Below are positions 33,387-41,958 of a DNA stretch of 64,000 nt, piece by piece. The notes below the pieces were generated by a model that was not told the origin of the DNA, did not search any database, and worked only from the letters and a program-made list of their open reading frames with translations. A program made the position numbers and the translations under genes. Every line of letters starts with the position of its first letter. Position 1 is the first letter of the stretch. This DNA comes from Microvenator marinus. GTDB lineage: Bacteria > Myxococcota_A > Bradymonadia > Bradymonadales > Bradymonadaceae. The DNA lies in the NCBI RefSeq assembly GCF_007993755.1, contig NZ_CP042467.1, positions 2,132,001 through 2,196,000 on the forward strand, written 5' to 3'.

Positions 33387-34766
33387 ATGAATTCCAAAAA
33401 GAAAGTCGTCATCGCTGGGGGTCGCGGATTTATCGGGCAAGCCTTGATTGCAGCACTGGCCGACTCCTTCGAGATCATCGGCCTCTCAAGGCGAAGCCAG
33501 GAATCAGACGGTGGCGTGGAATGGCGCGCCTGCGACCTATTCTCGAGAGCACAGACTCAAGAGGCGCTCAAAGGGGCAGATATCGCGGTCTATCTAGTCC
33601 ACTCCATGTTGCCGAGCGCGCGCCTTACACAAGGTGACTTTGAGGACATGGACCTTATCTGCGCCGACAATTTCGCACGTGGTGCGCTCGCAAATGGGGT
33701 TCAACACATTGTGTATTTGGGCGGTATCTTACCCAAAGGAACTGGCGTTTCGCGGCATCTAGAGAGCCGCCACGAGGTCGAGATTGCGCTCGCCGCTTAT
33801 GGAACTCCAGTCACATCGCTGCGTGCCGGCTTGATTGTGGGTCCCAACGGCTCGTCAACGGCCATCGTGGTGCGACTGGTCAAAAAGCTCCCGGTCATGC
33901 TTTGTCCAGCATGGACGCGGATGAACACGCAGCCGATCGCGCTCCAAGACGTGGTTCATCTCTTGAAGTTCTGCCTCGAAAACCCCGAACAAACCAAGAA
34001 CCAGGTCTTTGACATCGGTGGAAGGGAGCTCATGACCTACAAAGGCATGATGGCTGAAACAGCGCGAATCATGGGGGTCAAACGCCTGATGATGGATGTG
34101 CCCTTTGACTCCCCGCGAATTTCATCCGGCTGGGTTTCTACGTTCACCGAAGCCCCGTTGGAGCTCGTGGCACCACTCATCGAAAGCCTTCAACACAGCA
34201 TGGTCGCGGAAGATAGCCGCTTATTGGAGATGGCTGGCCTCGAACCTACCCCGTTTGAAATCAGCATGCGCGAGGCCGTGGAGTTCGAGTTCCAGAAGTC
34301 CAAGAACCCAGTCGCGTTTGACAAGAAAGGCTCGCGAAATGCCGAGGAGAGTACGGTTCGCTCGGCGCAGAGGCTCCCTTTGCCTCAAGGCAAGCACGCA
34401 ACGTGGGTGGCCGAAGAATACGCCCGCTGGCTCCCGGACTTTCTGGCTCCCTTAATGCGGGTCAAGGTTCAGGACCGAATGACCTGCTTCTACGTCAAAG
34501 GCATCACACGGCCACTCCTCGAACTCGAGCTCGCCGAGATCAGCGCCGAAGACCGTCAGGTGTTTTGGATTCGAGGAGGTCTGCTTGCTCATCCGAACCC
34601 CAAGGGGCGCCTCGAGTTCCGAGAAGTCTTGGGTGGGCGGGCTACTCTTGCCGCAATCCACGACTTCCGCCCGAAGCTCCCGTGGTACATCTACCGATAT
34701 TCTCAGGCGCTCGCCCATCTCTTTGTGATGCATGGATTCTCTGAACATCTTTCGGAATCAACGTAG
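33387..34766 (+). CDS. NAD(P)-binding protein with DUF2867-like C-terminus
   Basis: This 459-residue protein starts with an extended-SDR Rossmann fold: VVIAGGRGFIGQALIAAL with the GxxGxxG loop near residues 10-16, then VYLVHSMLPS and the YLGGI strand as in NDUFA9-like/SDR_a11 enzymes. The C-terminal 150 residues form a second domain, with a LPLPQGKHATWVAEEY start and WFxxxG-like end, as in DUF2867. No catalytic YxxxK is visible, so it may bind nucleotide without classical SDR chemistry. The ATG at 33387 is chosen over a GTG at 33369. Divergent from the MTAP gene; function unknown. Confidence 0.75.
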   Translation: MNSKKKVVIAGGRGFIGQALIAALADSFEIIGLSRRSQESDGGVEWRACDLFSRAQTQEALKGADIAVYLVHSMLPSARLTQGDFEDMDLICADNFARGALANGVQHIVYLGGILPKGTGVSRHLESRHEVEIALAAYGTPVTSLRAGLIVGPNGSSTAIVVRLVKKLPVMLCPAWTRMNTQPIALQDVVHLLKFCLENPEQTKNQVFDIGGRELMTYKGMMAETARIMGVKRLMMDVPFDSPRISSGWVSTFTEAPLELVAPLIESLQHSMVAEDSRLLEMAGLEPTPFEISMREAVEFEFQKSKNPVAFDKKGSRNAEESTVRSAQRLPLPQGKHATWVAEEYARWLPDFLAPLMRVKVQDRMTCFYVKGITRPLLELELAEISAEDRQVFWIRGGLLAHPNPKGRLEFREVLGGRATLAAIHDFRPKLPWYIYRYSQALAHLFVMHGFSEHLSEST

Positions 34767-34839
34767 ACCAACGGCTCAAAATCATTAAGGTTGGGGTGCA
34801 TCTAATCCGGAAACACCTTTGATTTGCACAAATTCCCAA

Positions 34840-36045
34840 ATGCTCAAGTTTGCGCCTTTGATGACGATCTTGCTCGCTGGCCAAGCCAAAGCGGCGGGCT
34901 TTGCTTTGGCCGAACAGGGTGCCGCTGCATCCGGCAACGCGAGCGCGCATACCGCGTCCAAGGACTCCCCGGATCTCGCCTACTTCAATCCTGCTCTGCT
35001 CGCGTTAAGTCCTGGTTTTCGAGCCCAGCTAGGCGCAAGTTTCCTATTTTCATCTTTAGAACACGACGGAGAGGCTCTTACCAAAACCGAGTCACCTCCG
35101 GGTACCCCACCGACCCTTAAGCTTAGCTATATCCATGATTTCGAGGCGTTTCGGGCGGGTATGAGCATCTATGCGGGTGTGCCCTTTGGTTCCGGCGTGA
35201 CTTGGCCCAACACGTGGCCTGGGCGTTTTGAAATCACCTCCATTCAACTTCGGGTTTGGGAGCTCAACCTCAATCCGGTTGTCCAGACCCGCGTCGCAGA
35301 CGTGGAACTCAGCCTCGGAGGCGGGCCACGTCTTTTGGCAAGTACGGTCGGACTGACTCGGAAAATCGATGCCGTGGAAAATGAGGGCGAGGTGGAGCTG
35401 GCTGGGGAGGCGAGCGGTGTGGCGTGGCAGGCGAATGGCGCGGTGACATGGAAAGGGGTGACGCTCGGGGCTCATTATCGAAGCCCCAAGGACCTAAATT
35501 TTGAAGGCTCGGCTGATTTCCGAGACGTTCCGCCCGAGCTCTCAGGGCGCGCTCAAGACCAAAATGTGTCCACCATGCTCGGCCTTCCTTCTCGCCTTGC
35601 GATTGGTGTGTCGTGGCGGCATCAAAACCACGAGTTCATGCTGGATGTTGAGAGATTCGGATGGTCTTCATTTGAGACTTTTGGAATCAACTTTGAGAAT
35701 CCGGATACTCCCGACGTGTTGGAGCCAAGGCTGTGGCAGGATACCTGGTCCTTCCGTGGCGGCTATCATTTGCGGCTTCTCGAAGAACGTCTCAGCACTC
35801 GTGCTGGCTTTGCGTGGGACCCATCTCCTGCGCCTGCGGCGACCCTGAGCCCTACTCTGCCGGACGCCGATCGCGTCTCCGGGACCTTGGGAGCTGGCTG
35901 GAAATTTGGTTCGGGAGTCTCAACGGATATCGCTTTTGGTGCCACCCTCTTGCTCGAGCGAGAACCGACCAATCCGAACGCCATTCCAGGCAAGATTAGA
36001 GGCTCGATACCTTTTGTAGCCGTGGGCGTGTCGTACGAGCTCTAG
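34840..36045 (+). CDS. FadL/TodX-family outer-membrane transport protein
   Basis: FadL proteins are outer-membrane channels for long-chain fatty acids and other hydrophobic molecules. The 401-residue protein has a signal peptide (MLKFAPLMTILLAGQAKA) and a mature N-terminus AGFALAEQGAAASGNAS, the hatch signature, followed by FNPALLAL. The barrel body is Gly/aromatic-rich and ends in GVSYEL. The ATG at 34840 gives a proper signal peptide; the longer TTG opening does not. It lies 5 kb from the PHA/acyl-CoA synthetase locus and may supply fatty acids for PHA, though no PhaR-type palindrome precedes it. Confidence 0.9.
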   Translation: MLKFAPLMTILLAGQAKAAGFALAEQGAAASGNASAHTASKDSPDLAYFNPALLALSPGFRAQLGASFLFSSLEHDGEALTKTESPPGTPPTLKLSYIHDFEAFRAGMSIYAGVPFGSGVTWPNTWPGRFEITSIQLRVWELNLNPVVQTRVADVELSLGGGPRLLASTVGLTRKIDAVENEGEVELAGEASGVAWQANGAVTWKGVTLGAHYRSPKDLNFEGSADFRDVPPELSGRAQDQNVSTMLGLPSRLAIGVSWRHQNHEFMLDVERFGWSSFETFGINFENPDTPDVLEPRLWQDTWSFRGGYHLRLLEERLSTRAGFAWDPSPAPAATLSPTLPDADRVSGTLGAGWKFGSGVSTDIAFGATLLLEREPTNPNAIPGKIRGSIPFVAVGVSYEL

Positions 36046-36206
36046 GATCAACCTACTAGACGTTTTGTGCACATTCAGTGTTCGTTTTGAGCCTACTCAC
36101 TCCAGTTCAGCGAGTCGCGATAGAGGAATTGCAAAGCATTTAGGGTGATTAGGGCGCGGCACGCTCCTTGAAATGACAACGTTCCAATCGTTTGAACGGA
36201 GTCAAT

Positions 36207-36950
36207 ATGCGACGATCACCTTTCCCTTCTGCCTCGACCTTGCTCAGCGCAAGTCTTTTCACAACCTTCATCTTGGCCGTCTTTGGAATTCTGAAATGGC
36301 TTCAAATCCCCACGGGCGAATGGATGGATTGGCTCTTTGGTGTGGCGGGCTTTTGGTGGCTACTTGGGGTGACCACCATCCCCTGGCGAATTCACTTCAG
36401 CGCCGAAGATGTATTGCGAAACCACAAACTCTCGACCGAACGCGGGCTCGAGCCCAAGAAATCTGACTATGTTGCAGCGCAAAAAATATCATCCAAGGCC
36501 CGCTCGATTGCCATCGGGCTACACCTCTTTAGCGCGGTGGGATTTGCGGCTCTGGCGTATTTTGGATTCACACCGCTAGGCTGGTTCGCAAGTGTTGCCG
36601 CCATTCTGCTCACATTCGTTCAACCACTCGCCCGCCTCTATGCTCATATCGCCGACACACTCAGTGATATGCGACACGACGCACGCTTTCCGCGCGACGA
36701 CGTTCAAACGCTCAAGGAAGACCTCTTGGTGATAGAGGCCACGGTCGAACCCCTCAATCGCCTCGACCCCACGTCCTGGATCAATGATTTAGACAACCGT
36801 TTGGACCGAATCGAAACCCAACTCTCCGAGCTCGACAACGCCGTGATCGCCTCAAAAAGAGAGTCTGAGAAGGCTTACAAACGACTGCATGAAGACACGG
36901 AATTTGTAGGAAACGTGCGCGACCTGATTCGATTCTTTAAGCAAGCCTAG
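36207..36950 (+). CDS. Membrane protein with C-terminal coiled coil, unknown
   Basis: This 247-residue protein has four hydrophobic segments (about residues 10-30, 40-60, 100-120 and 125-145) and a cytoplasmic tail ending in a heptad-rich coiled coil (WINDLDNRLDRIETQLSELD). I do not recognise the family. Start: ATG at 36207, five bases after GGAG. It overlaps the convergent TPR gene tail to tail by four bases. No catalytic motif. An inner-membrane organiser or sensor role is only a guess. Confidence 0.65.
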   Translation: MRRSPFPSASTLLSASLFTTFILAVFGILKWLQIPTGEWMDWLFGVAGFWWLLGVTTIPWRIHFSAEDVLRNHKLSTERGLEPKKSDYVAAQKISSKARSIAIGLHLFSAVGFAALAYFGFTPLGWFASVAAILLTFVQPLARLYAHIADTLSDMRHDARFPRDDVQTLKEDLLVIEATVEPLNRLDPTSWINDLDNRLDRIETQLSELDNAVIASKRESEKAYKRLHEDTEFVGNVRDLIRFFKQA

Positions 36951-38602
36951 TGGAGGATTTGGTCGTGCTCAGCCGCCCTCGCTAGCCCCAGTCGAATGGC
37001 CCGTTCAAAGCGTGGGTCGTCCATCACAGGCTTCATATAATCGTCCTCGACGGCCATCTGCGCGTATCTCCGTGAAAGGGCCACGGCCTCCTCCAGGTCT
37101 GCGAACACAGTGCTTTCCAAAAGCCCCTTTTTTCCAAGTTCGCACGCACGATTGAAGTAGGCTGTAGAAATCGGGGAGTCACCAAAAGACTCCATGCCAG
37201 CCGAATGGTAGAGATCGATTGCACGGGTGTAGGACTCGATGGCCTCGTCTGGCCGGTCCTGAAACGTATGACAGAGGCCTAGGTGCAAATGAGGCAAGTA
37301 GAAGTCAGGCTCGTCCTTGAACCAAAGCTCTACGAGTCTCTCCAACCTCGGCCAATCACCACTTAGCTCATGGGCTAGAGCCGAGAAAACTCTACCCAGA
37401 GTCGGCGGGCCAAACATCGCGTAATCGTACCATTCGTAGGCAAACTCATCGAAAGAGCCCGGCTGTAAAACCCAGTCCTCTACAGCATCGAGCCACTGAT
37501 TCCACGTCTCAAATGCCGCCTCCTCGTCCCCGGCTCTCCAAAGCAACTCGCCCTTAAACGGCAACAAAACCACCGAGTCCGGCTCGAGCTCAATAACGGG
37601 CTCAAAGGAGTCCCTCAACCCGTAGAGCTTGAAGACGAAGAGCCAGCGCGCACGCCAATCGGGATCGTGTTCAAAGAGCGACTCCAAGGACTGAGCCTCG
37701 TAGAGCCCGGTGCGAAGCAAGGAGAGTGCAACATTTCGGGCAGCCTGAGTCACGTCTTGGCCTTCCAGCGCGAGCGCACGCTCCTTCTCTAGGAAGGCAA
37801 TCATCTCGGGTTTTTCCTCAACGAAAGCGTCCTCGTAGGTATTGGCGAGCGTGTACTCCATGGCAAACCAAGCTGCCCAATGGTCTTCGAGTTGCCCAAA
37901 GGCCTCGGCCTGAATCTTTCGTGCCTCCAGAAGATATTCGTTTTCCAAGAGCGCGGCCTGCGCACTCTCGAGCGCGAAGGCCCAGTCGCCACGCGCCATG
38001 CCGTCGTGAGCGCGCCCGAGGAGGACATCGATGTTCCGTGTCGGGTGGTAGAATGGCTGCTTTCTGTCCTGAATTTGGCGGAAGACCTGAGTGGCCAAAT
38101 TTCCGAACACAGGGTCCTCTTGAAGCGTTTCAACGTCTTCCTCAACTCCAGGCACGAAGTAGAGCAGTGATGCGGCTTTGAGCGCGGCCACCTTGATTTG
38201 TGTTTCTTCGGAGTTGAGCGCCCTTGACCAATGCGCGTAGAGCGGGCCTGTGTAGATGTCTTGAGTACGCAAAGACCAGCCCAAGAGGCTGAAACGCGAA
38301 AGCTCTCTGGGAAGTTCGCGGTCCTCCACAAAATCCATCTGTTTGACCACCTCCTCGAATGAGTAGACGCCAAGCAGGACCTTGAGCGCCTCGGTGTCCT
38401 CGTCCTCTTCCGTGAACGTGATAATCGCCCCGCCAAAGGTTGGAACAGACCGGTAAATCACCGAAATATCACCTTTGTACCAGACACGTTCGAAGTCTTC
38501 GTGGTTACTCACCGGATAGGTGTATCCGCGCATGAAACCCACGGTGAAACAGGCGCTTTCTACGTCGTGTTGGGTCTTCGATTGGGGCAATAGATACTTC
38601 AT
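36947..38602 (-). CDS. TPR-containing protein of unknown function
   Basis: This 551-residue soluble protein has no signal peptide. It contains helical TPR-like repeats, the clearest at about residues 440-480 (LHLGLCHTFQDRPDEAIESY), others around 200-250. The N-terminal 150 residues are a separate acidic domain with W/Y-rich stretches. Its ATG overlaps the stop of the 38599-39702 gene (ATGA), so both are co-translated at the end of a five-gene leftward operon. TPRs imply a protein-binding scaffold. No family recognised. Confidence 0.7.
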   Translation of the reverse strand: MKYLLPQSKTQHDVESACFTVGFMRGYTYPVSNHEDFERVWYKGDISVIYRSVPTFGGAIITFTEEDEDTEALKVLLGVYSFEEVVKQMDFVEDRELPRELSRFSLLGWSLRTQDIYTGPLYAHWSRALNSEETQIKVAALKAASLLYFVPGVEEDVETLQEDPVFGNLATQVFRQIQDRKQPFYHPTRNIDVLLGRAHDGMARGDWAFALESAQAALLENEYLLEARKIQAEAFGQLEDHWAAWFAMEYTLANTYEDAFVEEKPEMIAFLEKERALALEGQDVTQAARNVALSLLRTGLYEAQSLESLFEHDPDWRARWLFVFKLYGLRDSFEPVIELEPDSVVLLPFKGELLWRAGDEEAAFETWNQWLDAVEDWVLQPGSFDEFAYEWYDYAMFGPPTLGRVFSALAHELSGDWPRLERLVELWFKDEPDFYLPHLHLGLCHTFQDRPDEAIESYTRAIDLYHSAGMESFGDSPISTAYFNRACELGKKGLLESTVFADLEEAVALSRRYAQMAVEDDYMKPVMDDPRFERAIRLGLARAAEHDQILH

Positions 38603-39702
38603 ATATTCCCCGCCAGGAATCGCTCGGAAAGTCTTGCCCGCAGCTCCGGACTAGGCTCTCGCTCCCAGGCCTCGTAGAGAAAAACGTCGAGCATGGACTC
38701 AAACGCCACCTCGTAGATCATCTGACGCGCCTCTTGAGAAGCTGAGCTCACTACGCCGGTGAGATACCTCTCGAAATCCGCTCGGTCGTCGTAGAGCGTA
38801 CGCAGAATCATGATGCCTTCGTTCAGATGCAAGACGGGGTCGAGCTCCATCCACTCTTGGATAGCTCCCAGATTCATGGATCTAAAGCCGATGAGCACCG
38901 CCAAAATATCCACGGGAAGATCGAGCGGGAGCTGGGTCTTCGTCGCTCGATTCAAGGCGTCGATGTGCGTGGAATTGACGGGCGCGTAGTTCACTTCAAA
39001 CACAACATCGGGCGCATGCAGCTCTACCGAAATCACGCTTCCAGAAATCGCGCTTCGAAACGAGCATTTCTCTATGCGCCCCGGCCGCATGGCCCAGTAC
39101 TCTCGCATGGCCGAGCTCCGCTCAAGCTCAGTCCATTCGCGCGTATTTTCTGGCCATGGGTCCCAATCAAACTCCGAGCCCCAACGGTGGGTGCTCAGCG
39201 CCGGATTCGCCGCCAGATCATCGACGATTTGGTCGACGGTCATGTTCATTCGGTCGGTACGACCTATATAAAATCGAGCCTTGTTTGGGAGTTCGTTGAT
39301 GTACGGTTTGGTGGGTACCCAGGCCTGAATGGCCTTGTCGATGCCGGCTTGGGTGGGCTCCACCGGAATCCACAAGATGGCCGGTATCTCTAGGATCGGC
39401 GCAAACCAGATCACGCCTGGAAACACGGGATCAAACCACCACGAGCCCAACCGATCATGAGTCGAATCAAAGACTGCGACTTCCCCGGTGAACGCCAGTG
39501 GAGTAGACCGTGAGACCCGTTCTTTGCACATCGAAAGATGGTCGTCGTAGAGCGGGATGAACTGATAGGGAGAGCCCAACGCATGGAGTGCCTCGCCGCG
39601 CTCATGTTGGCTATCTTCCTCGCTCATCCACTTAAACCAGGTGTTGTCTTGCGTCAGCTCGTACACCTGGTTGACGGCTGTTTCGCCCAGCCAGTGTCCC
39701 AT
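38599..39702 (-). CDS. Conserved-looking protein of unknown function
   Basis: This is a 367-residue soluble protein without signal peptide or helices. It has many Trp/Pro residues (for example SWWFDPVFPGVIWFAPILEIPAILW-like hydrophobic strands near residues 88-110) and an Asp/Glu-rich body. No family recognised. It lies 15 bases after the THI5-like gene and overlaps the TPR gene by four bases, so it is translated together with the TPR protein; the two may form a complex. It may be related to the nearby SRPBCC and THI5-like genes by pathway, but nothing in the sequence proves that. Confidence 0.62.
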   Translation of the reverse strand: MGHWLGETAVNQVYELTQDNTWFKWMSEEDSQHERGEALHALGSPYQFIPLYDDHLSMCKERVSRSTPLAFTGEVAVFDSTHDRLGSWWFDPVFPGVIWFAPILEIPAILWIPVEPTQAGIDKAIQAWVPTKPYINELPNKARFYIGRTDRMNMTVDQIVDDLAANPALSTHRWGSEFDWDPWPENTREWTELERSSAMREYWAMRPGRIEKCSFRSAISGSVISVELHAPDVVFEVNYAPVNSTHIDALNRATKTQLPLDLPVDILAVLIGFRSMNLGAIQEWMELDPVLHLNEGIMILRTLYDDRADFERYLTGVVSSASQEARQMIYEVAFESMLDVFLYEAWEREPSPELRARLSERFLAGNI

Positions 39703-39717
39703 GCGGCCCCCAATGCC

Positions 39718-40608
39718 CTAAAAGGCGAGTCGATTGGTCCAGTAGGTGTGCCCAGCCGTGGGTGCTTGCGCGGTGCGAACCATCCAGGCTTCGAGCTCTT
39801 TGTAGTAGTCGTCACTCATGGAGAAATCATGCGTGAAACACGCCGTCGTCGCATCGTAAATGGCGCGTCCAAGTTCATCGGAGGCGTCTACACCGGCGCG
39901 TGCGTTGTAGATCTCTTGAGCTTTTCGAGGCTCTTGTTTGACCAAATCTACCGCACGTCTCAACACTTTAACGAGCGACCTGTACGACTCTTCGTCGGAC
40001 TCCAAAAGTTGGCTCGACGTGATGAGGATCAGTTGGCAGAAGTCTGGCACGCCCCAATCTTTGAGCGCGAAGAAGTCAGCCGCAAATCCGCGATGACGCG
40101 CCTCGATCACTTCAAAGTTGTAGAATACCAGCGTGGCAGCGTCAGCCTTGTCTTCGGCCAACGCATTGGTGTGATAAAAGCTGTTGTTCACCGGAACGAT
40201 GACCTCGCCAGACACGCTACCGCCGTCGGCCTCGATCATGGTCTGAGCTATTGCCCTACCACCGGGGCCCGGCGCTCCTGGGTATTGAAGTCTCTTGCCG
40301 AGCAAATCCCTCGGCCGTTCAATTCCCTTACCCTTGAAGTACATCACGCCCCCGTTGGTATGAAGGAAGCGCGCAAACCCAACTTGGTCTTGGCCTTCGG
40401 CCACATCGTGAACCAGATGCAGAGGCTCGGTAATCGCAGCCTCGATCTCACCTCGAGCCATCATCTCTGCGGCATCCAAGTGTTCGTGTGGCTCGATCAG
40501 TTCAAGGTCGAGTCCAACCTCTTTGAACCAACCGAGTTCTTGACCCACCAAAAATGGGACGTGGTCTGGATTTAGGAACCATTCAAGAGCAAGTCGAAAC
40601 GGTTTCAT
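39718..40608 (-). CDS. THI5/NMT1-like protein without signal peptide
   Basis: This 296-residue protein has the periplasmic-binding-protein fold of the NMT1/THI5/SsuA group. It starts RLALEWFLNPDHVPFLVGQELGWFKEVGLDLEL, close to thiamine-pyrimidine (HMP) binding proteins, and continues with typical GGVMYFKGKGI and LGKRLQYPG segments. There is no signal peptide, so it should act in the cytoplasm. No ABC permease or ATPase is next to it. It lacks the CCCFC motif of yeast THI5 HMP synthase. It could bind a pyrimidine or be a divergent enzyme. ATGA overlap with the SRPBCC gene upstream. Confidence 0.78.
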   Translation of the reverse strand: MKPFRLALEWFLNPDHVPFLVGQELGWFKEVGLDLELIEPHEHLDAAEMMARGEIEAAITEPLHLVHDVAEGQDQVGFARFLHTNGGVMYFKGKGIERPRDLLGKRLQYPGAPGPGGRAIAQTMIEADGGSVSGEVIVPVNNSFYHTNALAEDKADAATLVFYNFEVIEARHRGFAADFFALKDWGVPDFCQLILITSSQLLESDEESYRSLVKVLRRAVDLVKQEPRKAQEIYNARAGVDASDELGRAIYDATTACFTHDFSMSDDYYKELEAWMVRTAQAPTAGHTYWTNRLAF

Positions 40609-41135
40609 GCCTTCTCCTCAACAAGGGACTTCAACTTCGACAGTCCCTGCTCATAATCCTTTCCAATCCATCCGTCCATCATGAGCCCCATCCATCGGCC
40701 AATCGGTGAATTGCCCATATCCACTTTTAATCCCCAGAGCACCTTCGACCCACCCTCTACATGAGTGATTTCGAACCAAGCGACCGCATCCGATTGCCCC
40801 TCAAACTGAAGATTGGTCTCCACAAATTCGGGGGGACGAACCTCGGTGATTGTCTGTTTTCCGTTGCCCACATCGGGCTTATCACTTTTCCAGGTCATCG
40901 ATGCGCCAGGCTGGCCGGGCGCACCCTCAAAGACATATTTTGCAGCCGGGTCACGATCGGCCCAGGGCGACCACTTTTGCGAGAGTTCGAATTGCGCCAC
41001 ATGCGGATACACCGCTTCGGGTGGCGCGGTGATCTGAATCTCTCGTGTGACTTCAACTTCACGTGGTTGCGTATAGGCTAAAGCCGCAACCAGAATCACA
41101 ACCGCAACAATCGCACCTAGAATTTTCTTAACCAT
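40605..41135 (-). CDS. SRPBCC/START-like (polyketide cyclase type) protein, membrane-anchored
   Basis: This 176-residue protein has an N-terminal hydrophobic helix (about 4-23: KILGAIVAVVILVAALAYT) and then a START/SRPBCC-like fold: REIQITAPPEAVYPHVAQFELSQKWSPW is the usual N-terminal signature. Such proteins form a deep hydrophobic pocket for small lipids or polyketides. The ATG at 41135 follows GGGAGATGG; the longer opening to 41237 has no homology. It overlaps the THI5-like gene by four bases. Likely periplasmic face of the inner membrane. Ligand unknown. Confidence 0.82.
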   Translation of the reverse strand: MVKKILGAIVAVVILVAALAYTQPREVEVTREIQITAPPEAVYPHVAQFELSQKWSPWADRDPAAKYVFEGAPGQPGASMTWKSDKPDVGNGKQTITEVRPPEFVETNLQFEGQSDAVAWFEITHVEGGSKVLWGLKVDMGNSPIGRWMGLMMDGWIGKDYEQGLSKLKSLVEEKA

Positions 41136-41166
41136 TGATCCATCTCCCTTTTTTTGGCTTTCACCG

Positions 41167-41844
41167 TCATTCTTCAAACGTACACTGAAATAGATTGCCG
41201 TCTGCAGGGGAAAGGCCAAACCCAAACTCGGGCCCACTCGTAAATGTGATTACGCCCGGCAGAGGTAGCGAATCACTCTCATCTCGGCATTGCAACAAGT
41301 CTGTGACTTCGCCCTCATAGCGCCAAACTTCGCCGTTTTCGCAGGTCACCGTGTAGTCAGAATCGGTAAACTCCGCGCGAACGGTTCCAAAGCGCGTATC
41401 GAGTTGAAACGCGTTTTCGGTGTCTTGAACGCGGGCACATACATCCCCCGTGATGATCTCAAAATCCCAGTCTTCTTTGTCGATGATCGTATCGGCGACT
41501 AGACTCTGGCTGAACGCTATTTCCACGCTGCCCACCACGCAAAGATCTGTCTGGGCCATAGTGCCTTTGGTGACGCCTTCCATACACGCGTAGACCTCGC
41601 GCACGGCACGCTGCCAACAGAAATTGGGGTCAGCCAATACCTCGCAGCTCAGCTCGCACACTGCTTGGCCGCATTCCAAAAGGGGGGCGATGTTATTCAG
41701 ACCGGTTCCCGTATCGGGTGTTCCCAGATCACCTTCGGGCTCAACGTAGGGCGTAGACGACTTTTTTTCGTCGCTACCGCACGAAGAAGCAATCGCCCCG
41801 GCAACGAGGAGTAGTGCGAATGTACTGACTTTATGAAGGCGCAT
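41167..41844 (-). CDS. Cysteine-containing lipoprotein, unknown
   Basis: This 225-residue lipoprotein has a signal peptide ending in IASSC (Cys22), followed by GSDEKKSSTPYVEPEGD. The body has about ten cysteines, suggesting several disulfides in the envelope (CGQAVCELSCEVL near residue 58). No known family. It heads the five-gene leftward operon 41844-36947; the SRPBCC gene starts 31 bases after its stop. It might be a surface partner of that pathway. Confidence 0.65.
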   Translation of the reverse strand: MRLHKVSTFALLLVAGAIASSCGSDEKKSSTPYVEPEGDLGTPDTGTGLNNIAPLLECGQAVCELSCEVLADPNFCWQRAVREVYACMEGVTKGTMAQTDLCVVGSVEIAFSQSLVADTIIDKEDWDFEIITGDVCARVQDTENAFQLDTRFGTVRAEFTDSDYTVTCENGEVWRYEGEVTDLLQCRDESDSLPLPGVITFTSGPEFGFGLSPADGNLFQCTFEE

Positions 41845-41958
41845 TTTGGTCCGTGATATTGGGTTTCTTGGTCACTCGCCCTAATAGTGCGTGACTCGTC
41901 AAACATCTGGCGCTATACTCCCATTTAGCTCGATAAATCAATGCTTTCGGAGAGGACC

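Noticed and set aside
36472-36482. TTGCAGCGCAA resembling the PhaR-type site
   Set aside because: It lies inside the coding region of a membrane protein, has one mismatch and no promoter nearby.
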